DNA of 64,000 nt from Aurelia coerulea (lineage: Eukaryota > Cnidaria > Scyphozoa > Semaeostomeae > Ulmaridae). Both the position numbers and the translations under genes were made by a program. Positions 48,905 through 61,373 of this stretch are shown in pieces. The notes under the pieces are model-generated. The model was not told the DNA's origin, did not search any database, and saw only the letters and a list, made by a program, of their open reading frames with translations. Location of the stretch: assembly GCA_039566865.1 (NCBI GenBank), contig CM076958.1, positions 2,542,001 to 2,606,000 of the forward strand, in the 5' to 3' direction. How positions within the stretch are numbered: the stretch's first letter is position 1; the number at the start of each line of letters is the position of its first letter.

Positions 48905-50074
48905 ATGAAGCCAGAACACAATCAATTGTTGAAATCTTATAAATTTATATTGAATACATCGGTTATGAAGCTTTGTTTGATTAAATTCATTTAGATCGAG
49001 GTATATTCTTTGAAACATTTGAAACCTCATCAGGTTAATGAGGTTCAAATGATAGTAAATTTGTATGAGAAAATGGAGCCAGAACACAGTCTATGGTTGA
49101 AATCTTTTGAATTTATATTGAATACATCGGTTATTAAGCTATCTTTGATTAAATTCATTTAAATCGAGGTATATTCTTTGAAACATTTGAAACCTGATCA
49201 GGTTAATGAGGTTCAAATGATAGTAAATTTGTAGGAGAAAATGGAGCCAGAACACAGTCTATGTTTGAAATCTAATGAATTTATATTGAATACATCAGTT
49301 ATGATGCTTTGTTTGATTAAATTCGTTCAATTCAAGGTACATACCTTGAAACATTTGAAACCTCATCATGTTAATGAGGTTGAAATGATAGTAAACTTGT
49401 CTAGATAAAATGAAGCCAAAACACAGTCTATGTTTGAAATCTTATGAATTCATTTTGAATACATCGGTTATTAAGCTATCTTTGATTAAATTCATTCAAA
49501 TCGAGGTATATTCTTTGAAACATTTGAAACCTCATCAGGTTAATGAGGTTCAAATGATAGTAAACTTGTCAAGAGAAAATGGAGCCAGAACACTGTCTAT
49601 TGTTGAAATCTAATGAATTTATATTGAATACATCGGTTATGATGCTTTGTTTGAATAAATTCGTTCAAATCAAGGTATATACTTTGAAACATTTGAAACC
49701 TCATCAGGTTAATGAGGTTCAAATGATAGTAAACTTGTCAAGAAAAAATGAAGCCAGAACACAATCAATTGTTGAAATCTTATGAATTTATATTGAATAC
49801 ATCGGTTATGAAGCTTTGTTTGATTAAATTCATTTAGATCGAGGTATATTCTTTGAAACATTTCAAACCTCATCAGGTTAATGAGGTTCAAATGATAGTA
49901 TACTTGTAGGAGAAAATGGAGCCAGAACACAATCTATGGTTCAAATCTTTCGAATTTATATTGAATAAATCGGTTTTTAAGCTATCTTTGATTAAATTCA
50001 TTTAATTCGAGGTATATTCTTTGAAACATTTGAAACCTCATCAGGTTAATGAGGTTCAAATGATAGTAAACTTG
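48895..50074 (+). repeat. 1,180-bp heptamer, copy 1
   Basis: Seven monomers: K (48,905), e-like (49,074), a third with GTTTGAAATCTAATG and a Y-type right half (about 49,242; TTCAATTCAAGGTACATAC), C-like (49,410), E-V (49,579; with TTTGAATAAATTCG), K (49,748) and E5 (49,916). The second copy follows in tandem at exactly 1,180 bp. Confidence 0.89.
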
Positions 50075-51254
50075 TCAAGAAAAAATGAAGCCAGAACACA
50101 ATCAATTGTTGAAATCTTATGAATTTATATTGAATACATCGGTTATGAAGCTTTGTTTGATTAAATTCATTTAGATCGAGGTATATTCTTTGAAACATTT
50201 GAAACCTCATCAGGTTAATGAGGTTCAAATGATAGTAAATTTGTAGGAGAAAATGGAGCCAGAACACAGTCTATGGTTCAAATCTTTTGAATTTATATTG
50301 AATACATCGGTTATTAAGCTATCTTTGATTAAATTCATTTAAATCGAGGTATATTCTTTGAAACATTTGAAACCTCATCAGGTTAATGAGGTTCAAATGA
50401 TAGTAAATTTGTAGGAGAAAATGGAGCCAGAACACAGTCTATGTTTGAAATCTAATGAATTTATATTGAATACATCAGTTATGATGCTTTGTTTGATTAA
50501 ATTCGTTCAATTCAAGGTACATACCTTGAAACATTTGAAACCTCATCATGTTAATGAGGTTCAAATGATAGTAAACTTGTCTAGATAAAATGAAGCCAAA
50601 ACACAGTCTATGTTTGAAATCTTATGAATTCATTTTGAATACATCGGTTATTAAGCTATCTTTGATTAAATTCATTCAAATCGAGGTATATTCTTTGAAA
50701 CATTTGAAACCTCATCAGGTTAATGAGGTTCAAATGATAGTAAACTTGTCAAGAGAAAATGGAGCCAGAACACTGTCTATGGTTGAAATCTAATGAATTT
50801 ATATTGAATACATCGGTTATGATGCTTCGTTTAAATAAATTCGTTCAAATCAAGGTATATACTTTGAAACATTTGAAACCTCATCAGGTTAATGAGGTTC
50901 AAATGATAGTAAACTTGTCAAGAAAAAATGAAGCCAGAACACAATCAATTGTTGAAATCTTATGAATTTATATTGAATACATCGGTTATGAAGCTTTGTT
51001 TGATTAAATTCATTTAGATCGAGGTATATTCTTTGAAACATTTCAAACCTCATCAGGTTAATGAGGTTCAAATGATAGTATACTTGTAGGAGAAAATGGA
51101 GCCAGAACACAGTCTATGGTTCAAATCTTTCGAATTTATATTGAATACATCGGTTTTTAAGCTATCTTTGATTAAATTCATTCAAATCGAGGTAGATTCT
51201 TTCAAACATTTGAAACCTCATCAGGTTAATGAGGTTCAAATGATAGTAAACTTG
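50075..51254 (+). repeat. 1,180-bp heptamer, copy 2
   Basis: Same seven monomers: K (50,085), e-like (50,253), third (50,422), C-like (50,590), E-V (50,759; TTCGTTTAAATAAATTCG), K (50,928) and E5 (51,096). Both copies share the rare AATAAATTCG change in V. Homology weakens in the last monomer after about 51,180, where this copy has GGTAGATTCTTTC instead of GGTATATTCTTTG. Confidence 0.87.
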
Positions 51255-53456
51255 TCAAGAGAAATGAAGCCAGAACACAGTCTATGGTTGAAATCTAATG
51301 AATTTATATTGAATACATCGGTTATGATGCTTTGTTTGATTAAATTCGTTCAAATCAAGGTATATACTTTGAAACATTTGAAACCTCATCAGGTTAATGA
51401 GGTTCAAATGATAGTAAATTTGTGAAGAGAAATGAAGCCAGAACACTGTCTATGGTTGAAATCTAATGAATTTATATTGAATATATCGGTTATGATACTT
51501 TGTTTGATTAAATTTGTTCAAATCAAGTTATATACTTTGAAACATTTGAAACCTCATCAGGTTAATGAGGTTCAAATGATAGTAAACTTGTAAGAACAAA
51601 TGAAGCCAGAACACAGTCTATGGTTGAAATCTTATGAATTTATATTGAATACATCGGTTATGAAGCTTTGTTTGATTAAATTCATTCAAATCGAAGTATA
51701 TTATTTGAAACATTTGAAACCTCATCAGGTTAATGAGGTTTAAATGATCGTATACCTGTTAAGAGAAATCGAAGCCAGAATACAGTCTATGGTTGAAATC
51801 TTATGAATTCATATTGAAGAAATCAGTTATGAAGCTTTCTTTGATTAGATTCATTCAAATCGAGGTATATTCTTTGAAACATTTGAAACCTCATCTGGAT
51901 AATGAGGTTCAAATGATAGTAAACTTGTGAAGAGAAAATGAAGCCAGAACACAGTCTATGGTTGAAATCTTATGAATTTTTATTGAATAGATCGGATGTG
52001 AAACTTTAATTAGATAAATTCATTGAAGTCGAGGTATATTCTTTGAAACATTTGAAACCTAATCAGGATAATGAGGTTCAAATGATAGTAAACTTGTCAA
52101 GAGAAAATGAAACCAGAACACAGTCTATGGTTGAAATCTTATGAATTCATATTGAATAAATAGGTTATGAAGCTTTGTTTGATTAAATTCATTCAGATCA
52201 AGGTATATTCTTTGAAAATTTTAAAACTCATCAGGTTAATGAGGTTCAAATGATAGTAAACTTGTAAGAGAAAATGAAGCCAGAACTCAGTCTTTGGTTG
52301 AAATATTATGAATTTGTGTTGAATACATCGATTATTAAGCTATCTTTCATTAAATTCATTCAATTCGAAGTATATTCTTTGAAACATTTGAAACCTCATC
52401 AGGTTAATGAGGTTCAAATGATAGTAAACTTGTCAAGAGAAAATGGAGCCAGAACACTGTCTATGTTTGAAATCTAATGAATTTATATTGAATACATCGC
52501 TTATGATGCTTTGTTTGATTAAATACGTTCAAATCAAGGTATATACTTTGAAACATTTGAAACCTCATCAGGTTAATGAGGTTCAAATGATAGTAAACTT
52601 GTCTAGAGAAAATGAAGCCAGAACTCAGTCTATGGTTGAAATCTTATGAATTTGTGTTGAATACATCGGTTATTAAGCTATCTTTGATTAAATTCATTCA
52701 ATTCGAAGTATATTCTTTGAAACATTTGAAACCTTATCAGGTTAATGAGGTTGATATGATAGTAAATGTTTCAAGAGAAATGAAGCAAGAACACAGTCTA
52801 TGGTTGAAATCTTATGAATTTATATTGAATACATCGATTATGAAACTTTGTTTGATTAAATTCATTCAAATCGAGGTATATTCTTTGAAACATTTGAAAC
52901 CTCATCAGGTTAATGAGGTTCAAATGATAGTAAACTTGTCAAGAGAAAATGGAGCCAGAACACTGTCTATGGCTGAAATCTAATGAATTTATATTGAATA
53001 CATCGGTTATGATGCTTTGTTTGATTAAATTCATTCAAATCGAGGTATATTCTTTGAAACATTTGAAACCTCATCAGGTGAATGAGGTTCAAATGATAGT
53101 AAACTTGTCTAGAGAAAATGAAGCCAAAACAAAGTCAATGGTTGAAATCTAATGAATTTATATTGAATACATCGGTTATGATGCTTTGTTTGATTAAATT
53201 CGTTCAAATCAAGGTATATACTTTGAAACATTTGAAACCTCATCAGGTCAATGAGGTTCAAATGATAGTAAACTTGTCAAGAGAAAATGGAGCCAGAACA
53301 CTGTCTATGGTTGTAATCTTATGAATTTATATTGAATACATCAGTTATGATGCTTTGTTTGATTAAATTCGTTCAAATCAAGGTATATACTTTGAAACAT
53401 TTGAAACCTCATCAGGTGAATGAGGTTCAAATGATAGTAAACTTGTCTAGAGAAAA
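51255..53456 (+). repeat. Block 10: mixed monomers with a third partial HOR
   Basis: V and P monomers lead to W (51,600), Z (about 51,769) and the a/b chimera, then c (52,107), d' (52,274), V (52,443) and a second d'-like monomer (52,612). V/B monomers follow (52,949, 53,118, 53,287). This is a third, rearranged occurrence of the a-b-c-d'-V order. Confidence 0.83.
51938..52106 (+). repeat. Chimeric a/b monomer (in-register crossover)
   Basis: The left part is a (GAATTTTTATTGAATA) and the right part is b (GATCGGATGTGAAAC, then AGATAAATTCATTG). Length is the normal 169 bp, so the exchange took place at the same position in both parents and removed one whole monomer between a and b. Confidence 0.85.
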
Positions 53457-56400
53457 TGAAGCAATAACACAGTCTATGTTTGAAATTTTATGAATCTATA
53501 TTCATTGAATCGGTTATGAAACTTTGTTTGATTAAATTCATTCAAATCGAGGTATATTCTTTGAAACATTTGAAACCTCATCAGGTTAATGAGGTTCAAA
53601 TGATAGTAAACTTGTAAGAGAAAATGGAGCCAGAACACAGTCTATGGTTGAAATCTTATGAATTCATGTTGAATACATCGGTTATTAAGCTATCTTTGAT
53701 TAAATTCATTCAAATCGAGGTATATTCTTTGAAACATTTCAAGCCTCATCAGGTTAATGAGGTTCAAATGATAGTAAACTTGTAGAAGAAAATGGAGCCA
53801 GAACAAAGTCTATGGTTCAAATCTAATGAATTTATATTGAATACATCGGTTATTGAGCTATCTTTGATTAAACTCATTCAAATCGAGGTATATTCTTTGA
53901 AACATTTGAAACCTCATCAGGTTAATGATGTTCAAAGGATAGTAAACTTGTAGGAGAAAATGAAGCCAGAACACATTTTATGGTTGTAATCTTATGAAGT
54001 TATAATGAATAGATCGGTTGTGAAACTTTGAGTAAATAAATTCATTGAAATCGAGGTATTTTATTTAAAACATTTGAAACCTCATCAGGTTAATGAGGTT
54101 CAAGTGATAGTAAACGTGCAAGAGAAAATGAAGCCAGAACACAGTCTATGGTTGAAATCCTATGAATTCATTTTGAATACATCGGTTATTAAGCTATCTT
54201 TGATTAAATTCATTCAAATCGAGGTATATTCTTTGAAACATTTGAAACCTCATCAGGTTAATGAGGTTCAAATGATAGTAAACTTGTCAAGAGAAAATGG
54301 AGCCAGAACACAATTAATTGTTGAAATCTTATGAATTTATATTGAATACATCGGTTATGAAGCTTTGTTTGATTAAATTCGTTCAAATCAAGGTATATAC
54401 TTTGAAACACTTGAAACCTCATCCGGTTAATGAGGTTCAAATGATAGTAAACTTGTCTAGAGAAAATGAAGCCAAAACACAGTCAATGGTTGAAATCTTA
54501 TGAATTTATGTTGAATACATCAGTTATTAAGCTATCTTTGATTAAATTCATTCAAATCGACGTATATTCTTTGAAACATTTGAAACCTCATCAGGTTAAT
54601 GAGGTTCAAATGATAGTAAACTTGTAGAAGAAAATGGAGCCAGAACAAAGTCTATGGTTGAAATCTAATGAATTTATATTGAATACATCAGTTATGATGC
54701 TTTGTTTGATTAAATTCGTTCAAATCAAGGTACATACTTTGAAACATTTGAAACCTCATCAGCTTAATGAGGTTCAAATGATAGTAAACTTGTCTGGATA
54801 AAACGAAGCCAAAACACAGTCTATGGTTGAAATCTTATGAATCTATATTCATTGAATCGGATATTAAACTTTGTTTGATTCTATTTATTCAAATCGAGGT
54901 ATATTTTTGAAACATTTGAAACCTCATCAGGTTAATGAGGTTCAAATGATTGTAAACTTGTCAAGAGAAAATGGAGCCAGAACACAGTGTATGGTTCAAA
55001 TCTTATGAAATCATATTGAATTTATCGATGATGAAGCATTGTTGATTAAATTCAATCAAATCGAGGTATATTCTTTGAAATATTCTAAACCTCATGAGGT
55101 TAATGAGGTTAAATGATAGTAAATTTGTCCAGAGAAAATGAGCCAGAACACATTCTATGGTTGTAATCTTATAAATTTATAATGAATAGATCGGATGTGA
55201 AACTTTAATTCAATAAATTCATTGAAATCGAGCTATATTCTTTGAAACATTTGAAACCTCATCAGGTTAATGAGGTTCAAATGAAACTAAACTTGTAGGA
55301 GAAAATGGAGCCAGAACAAAGTCTATGGTTCAAATCTTTTGAATTTATAATGAATATATCGATTATTAAGCTATCTTTGATTAAATTCATTTAATTCGAG
55401 GTATATTCTTTGAAACATTTGAAACCTCATCAGGTTAATGAGGTTCAAATGATAGTAAATTTGTGAAGAGAAATGAAGCCAGAACACAGTCTATGGTTGA
55501 AATCTAATGAATTTATATTGAATATATCGGTTTTGATGCTTTGTTTGATTAAGTTTGTTCGGATCAAGTTATATACTTTGAAACATTTGAAACCTCATCA
55601 GGTTAATGAGGTTCAAATGATAGTAAACTTGAAAGAAAAAATGAAGCCAGAACACAGTCTATGGTTGAAATCTTATGACTTCATGTTGAATACATCGGTT
55701 ATGAAGCTATCTTTGATTAAATTCATTCAAAACGAGGTACATTCTTTGAAATATTTGAATCCTCATCAGGTTAATGAGGTTCAAATGATAGTAAATTTTT
55801 CAAGAGAAATGAAGCCAAAACACAGTCTATGGTTGAAATCTTATGAATTTATATTGAATACATCGGTTATGATGCTTTGTTTGATTAAATTCATTCAAAT
55901 CGAGGTATATTCTTTGAAACATTTGAAACCTCATCAGGTTAATGAGGTTCAAATGATAGTAAACTTGTCAAGAGAAAATGAAGCCATAGCACAGCGTATG
56001 GTCGAAATCTTATGAATTCTTATTGAATACATCGGTTATTAAGCTTTGTTTGATTAAATTCATTCAAATCGAGGTATATACTTTGAAACACTTGAAACAT
56101 CATCAGGTTAATGAGGTTCAAATGATAGTAAATTTTTCAAGAGAAATGAAGCCAAAACACAGTCTATGGTTGAAATCTTATGAATTTATATTGAATACAT
56201 CGGTTATGAAGCTTTGTTTGATTAAATTCATTCAAATCAAGGTATATACTTTGAAACATTTGAAACCTCATCAGGTTAATGAGGTTCAAATGATAGTAAA
56301 CTTGTCAAGAGAAAATGAAGCCAGAAAACAGCGTATGGTCGAAATCTTATGAATTCATATTGAATACATCGGTTATTAAGCTTTCTTTGATTAGATTCAT

Positions 56401-59400
56401 TCAAATCAAGGTATATACTTTGAAACATTTGAAACATCATCAGGTGAATGAGGTTCAAATGATAGTAAACTTATCTAGAGAAAATGAAGCAAGAACACAG
56501 TCTATGGTTGAAATCTAATGAAATCATATTGAATTTATCGATGATGAAGCATTGTTGATTAAATTCAATCAAATCGAGGTATATTCTTTGAAACATTTCA
56601 AACCTCATCAGGTTAATGAGATTCAAATGATAGTAAACTTGTAGGAGAAAATGAAGCCAGAACACATTTTATGGTTGTAATCTTATGAACTTATAATGAA
56701 TAGATCGGATGTGAAACTTTAATTAGATAAATTCATTGAAATCGAGGTATTTTCTTTGAAACATTTGAAACCACATCAGGTTAATGAGGTTCAAATGATA
56801 GAAAGCTTGTCAAGAGAAAATGATGCCAGAACACAGTCTATGGTTGAAATCTAATCAATTCATATTGAATACATCGGTTATGAATCTTTGTTTGATTATA
56901 TTCATTCAAATCGAGGTATATTCTTTGAAACATTTGAAACCTCATCAGGTTAATGAGGTTCAAATGATAGGAAATTGGTCAAGAGAAAATGACGCCAGCA
57001 CACAGTCTATGGTTCAAATCTTATGAATTTATATTGAATACATCGATTATGAAGCTTTCTTTGATTCAATTCATTCAAATCGAGGAATATTCTGTGAAAC
57101 ATTTGAAACCTCATCAGATTAATGAGGTTCAAATGATAGTAAACTTGTGAAGAGAAATTGAAGCCAGAATACAGTCTATGGTTGAAATCTTATGAATTCA
57201 TATTGAATACATCAGTTATGAAACTTTTTTTGATTGTATTCATTCAAATCGAGGTATATTCTTTGAAACATTTGAAAGCTCATCATGTTAATGAGGATCA
57301 AATGATAGTAAACTTGTCAAGAGAAAATGAAGCCAGAAGACAGCGTATGGTCGAAATCTTATGAATTCATATTGAATACATCGGTTATTAAGCTTTCTTT
57401 GATTAGATTCATTCAAATCAAGGTATATACTTTGAAACATTTGAAACATCATCAGGTGAATGAGGTTCAAATGATAGTAAACTTGTCTAGAGAAAATGAA
57501 GCAAGAACACAGTCTATGGTTGAAATCTTATGAAATCATATTGAATTTATCGATGATGAAGCATTGTTGATTAAATTCAATCAAATCGAGGTATATTCTT
57601 TGAAACATTCTAAACCTCATCAGGTTAATCAGGTTCAAATGATAGTAAATTTGTCCAGAGAAAATGAAGCCAGAACACATTCTATGGTTGTAATCTTATG
57701 AAGTTATAATGAATAGATCGGATGTGAAACTTTAATTCAATTTATTTCATTCAAATTGAGGTATATTGTTTGAAACATTTGAAACCTCATCAGGTTAATG
57801 AGTTTCAAATGATAGTATATTTGTAGGAGAAAATGGAGCCAGAACACAGTCTATGGTTCATATCTTTTGAATTTATATTGAATACATCGGCTATTAAGCT
57901 ATCTTTGATTAAATTCATTCAAATCGAGGTATATTCTTTGAAACATTTGAAACCTCATCAGGTTAATGAGGTTCAAATGATAGTAAACTTGTCAAGAGAA
58001 AATGAAGCCAGAACACAGTCCATGGTTGAAATCTTATGAATTCATATTGAATACATCGGTTGTGAAGCTTTCTTTGATTAGATTAATTCAAATCGAGGTA
58101 TATTCTTTGAAACATTTGAAACCTCATCATGTTATTGAGGTTCAAATGATAGAAAGCTTGTCAAGAGAAAATGATGCCAGAACACAGTCTATGGTTGAAA
58201 TCTTATCAATTCATATTGAATACATCGGTTATGAAGCTTTTTTTGATTAGATTAATTCAAGTCGAGGTATATTCTTTGAAACATTTGAAACCTCATCATG
58301 TTATTGAGGTTCAAATGATAGAAAGCTTGTCAAGAGAAAATGATGCCAGAACACAGTCTATGGTTGAAATCTTATCAATTCATATTGAATACATCGGTTA
58401 TGAATCTTTGTTTGATTATATTCATTCAAATCGAGGTATATTCTTTGAAACATTTGAAACCTCATCAGGTTAATGAGGTTCAAATGATAGTAAATTGGTC
58501 AAGAGAAAATGACGCCAGCACACAGTCTATTGTTCAAATCTTATAAATTTATATTGAATACATCGATTATGAAGCTTTCTTTGATTCAATTCATTCAAAT
58601 CGAGGAATATTCTTTGAAACATTTGAAACCTCATCATGTTAATGAGTTTCAAATGATAGTAAGCTTGTCAAGAGAAAATGACGCCAGAACACAGTCTATG
58701 GTTGAAATCTTATCAATTCATATTGAATACATCAGTTATGAATCTTTGTTTGATTATATTCATTCAAATCGAGGTATATTCTTTGAAACATTTGAAACCA
58801 CATCAGGTTAATGAGGTTCAAATGATAGTAAACTTTTCAAGAGAAAATGATGCAAGAACACAGCGTATGGTCGAAATCTTATGAATTCATATTGAATACA
58901 TCGGTTATTAAGCTTTCTTTGATTAGATTCATTCAAATCGAGGTATATTCTTTGAAACATTTGAAACCTCATCTGGTTAATGAGGTTCAAATGATAGTAA
59001 ACTTGTCAAGAGAAAATGAAACCAGAACACAGTCCATGGTTGAAATCTTATGAATTCATATTGAATACATCGGTTATGAAGCTTTCTTTGATTAGATTAA
59101 TTCAAATCAGGGTATATTCTTTGAAACATTTGAAACCACATCAGGTTAATGAGGTTCAAATGATAGTAAACTTGTCAAGAAAAATGAAGCAAAAACACAA
59201 TCAATTGTTGAAATCTTATGAATTTATATTGAATACATCGGTTATGAAGCTTTGTTTGATTAAATTCATTCAAATCGAGGTATATTCTTGGAAACATTTG
59301 AAACCTCATCAGGTTAATGAGGTTCAAATGATAGTAAACTTGTCCAGAGAACATGGAGCCAGAACACAGTCTATGGTTGAAATCTAATGAATTTATATTG

Positions 59401-61373
59401 AATATATCGGTTATGATGCTTTGTTTGATTAAATTCGTTCAAATCAAGGTATATACTTTTAAACATTTGAAACCTCATCAGGTTAATGAGGTTCAAATGA
59501 TAGTAAACTTGTCTAGACAAAATGAAGCCAAAACACAGTCAATGGTTGAAATCTTATGAATTCATATTGAATACATCGGTTATGAAGCTTTCTTTGATTA
59601 GATTAATTCAAATCGAGGTATATTCTTTGAAACATTTGAAACCTCATCAGGTTAATGAGGTTCAAATGATAGTAAACTTGTCAAGAAAAATGAAGCAAGA
59701 ACACAATCAATTGTTGAAATCTTATGAATCTATATTGAATACATCGGTTATGAAGCTTTCTTTGATTAGATTAATTCAAATCGAGGTATATTCTTTGAAA
59801 CATTTGAAACCTCATCTGGTTAATGAGGTTCAAATGATAGTAAACTTGTCAAGAGAAAATGAAACCAGAACACAGTCTATCGTTGAAATTTTATTAATTC
59901 ATATTGAATACATCGGTTAGGAAGCGTTCTTTGATTAGATTAATTCAAATCAGGGTATATTCTTTGAAACATTTGAAACCACATCAGGTTAATGAGGTTC
60001 AAATGATAGTAAACTTGTCAAGAAAAATGAAGCAAGAACACAATCAATTGTTGAAATCTTATGAATTTATGTTGAATACATTGGTTATGATGCTTTCTTT
60101 GATTAGATTAATTCAAATCGAGGTATATTCTTTGAAACATTTGAAACCTCATCAGGTTAATGAGGTTCAAATGATAGTAAACTTGTCAAGAAAAATGAAG
60201 CAAGAACACAATCAATTGTTGAAATCTTATGAATTTATATTGAATACATCGGTTATGAAGCTTTCTTTGATTAGATTAATTCAAATCGAGGTATATTCTT
60301 TGAAACATTTGAAACCTCATCTGGTTAATGAGGTTCAAATGATAGTAAACTTGTCAAGAGAAAATGAAACCAGAACACAGTCCATGGTTGAAATCTTATG
60401 AATTCATATTGAATACATCAGTTATGAAACTTTTTTTGATTAGATTCATTCAAATCGAGGTATATTCTTTGAAACATTTGAAACCTCATCTGGTTAATGA
60501 GGTTCAAATGATAGTAAACATGTCAAGAGAAAATGAAACCAGAACACAGTCAATGGCTGAAATCTTATGAATTTATGTTGAATACATTGGTTATGATGCT
60601 TTGTTTGATTAAATTTATTCAAATCAAGGTATATACTTTGAAACATTTGAAACCTCATCAGGTTAATGAGGTTCAAATGATAGTAAACTTGTCTAAAGAA
60701 AATGAAGCAAGAACACAGTCTATTTTTGAAATCTTATGAATCTATATTCATTGAATCGGTTATGAAACTTTGTTTGATTTTATTCATTCAAAGCGAGGTA
60801 TATTGTTGTAAACATTTGAAACCTCATCAGGTTAATGAGGTTCAAATGATAGTAAATTTGTAGGAGAAAATGGAGCCAGAACACAGTCTATGGTTCAAAT
60901 CTTATGAAATCATATTGAATTTATCGATGATGAAGCATTGTTGATTAAATTCAATCAAATCGAGGTATATTCTTTGAAACATTCTAAACCTCATCCGGTT
61001 AATGAGGTTCAAATGATAGTAAATTTGTAGGAGAAAATGGAGCCAGAACACAGTCTATGGTTGAAATCTAATGAATTTGTATTGAATAAATCGGTTATGA
61101 TGCTTTGTTTGATTAAATTCGTTCAAATCAAGGTATATACTTTGAAGCATTTGGAACATCATCAGGTGAATGAGATTCAAATGATAGTAAATTTGTCTAG
61201 AGAAAATGAAGAAAGAACACAGTCTATGGTTGAACTTTTATGAATCTATATTCATTGAATCGGTTATGAAACTTTGTTTGATTCTATTCATTCAAATCGG
61301 GGTATATTGTTTGAAACATTTGAAGCCTCATTAGGTTAATGAGGTTCAAATGATAGTAAATTTGTCAAGAGAA
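53457..61373 (+). repeat. Block 11: most diverged monomers of the window
   Basis: About 47 monomers with many private changes. Classes seen: monomers with ATCTATATTCATTGAAT (about 53,487, 54,840, 60,740, 61,232); ClaI-type with TTTATCGATGATGAAGC (about 55,021, 56,534, 57,546, 60,920); b-like with ATAGATCGGATGTGAAAC (about 55,187, 56,701, 57,714); and units with ACACAGCGTATGGTCG. Monomers with GATAGAAAGCTTGTCAAG (about 56,799, 58,149, 58,317) carry a second HindIII site. The unit length stays near 169 bp and no foreign sequence is seen. Higher divergence often marks older or less homogenised satellite. Confidence 0.85.
59690..60363 (+). repeat. Local repeats of the R monomer
   Basis: R monomers (AAGAAAAATGAAGCAAGAAC, then TTGATTAGATTAATTC) start at 59,690, 60,027 and 60,195. 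The first two are separated by a P-like monomer, giving a 337-bp interval; the last two are adjacent at 168 bp. A related unit with AAGCAAAAACACAATC starts near 59,184. This is recent local amplification inside the diverged block. Confidence 0.78.
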
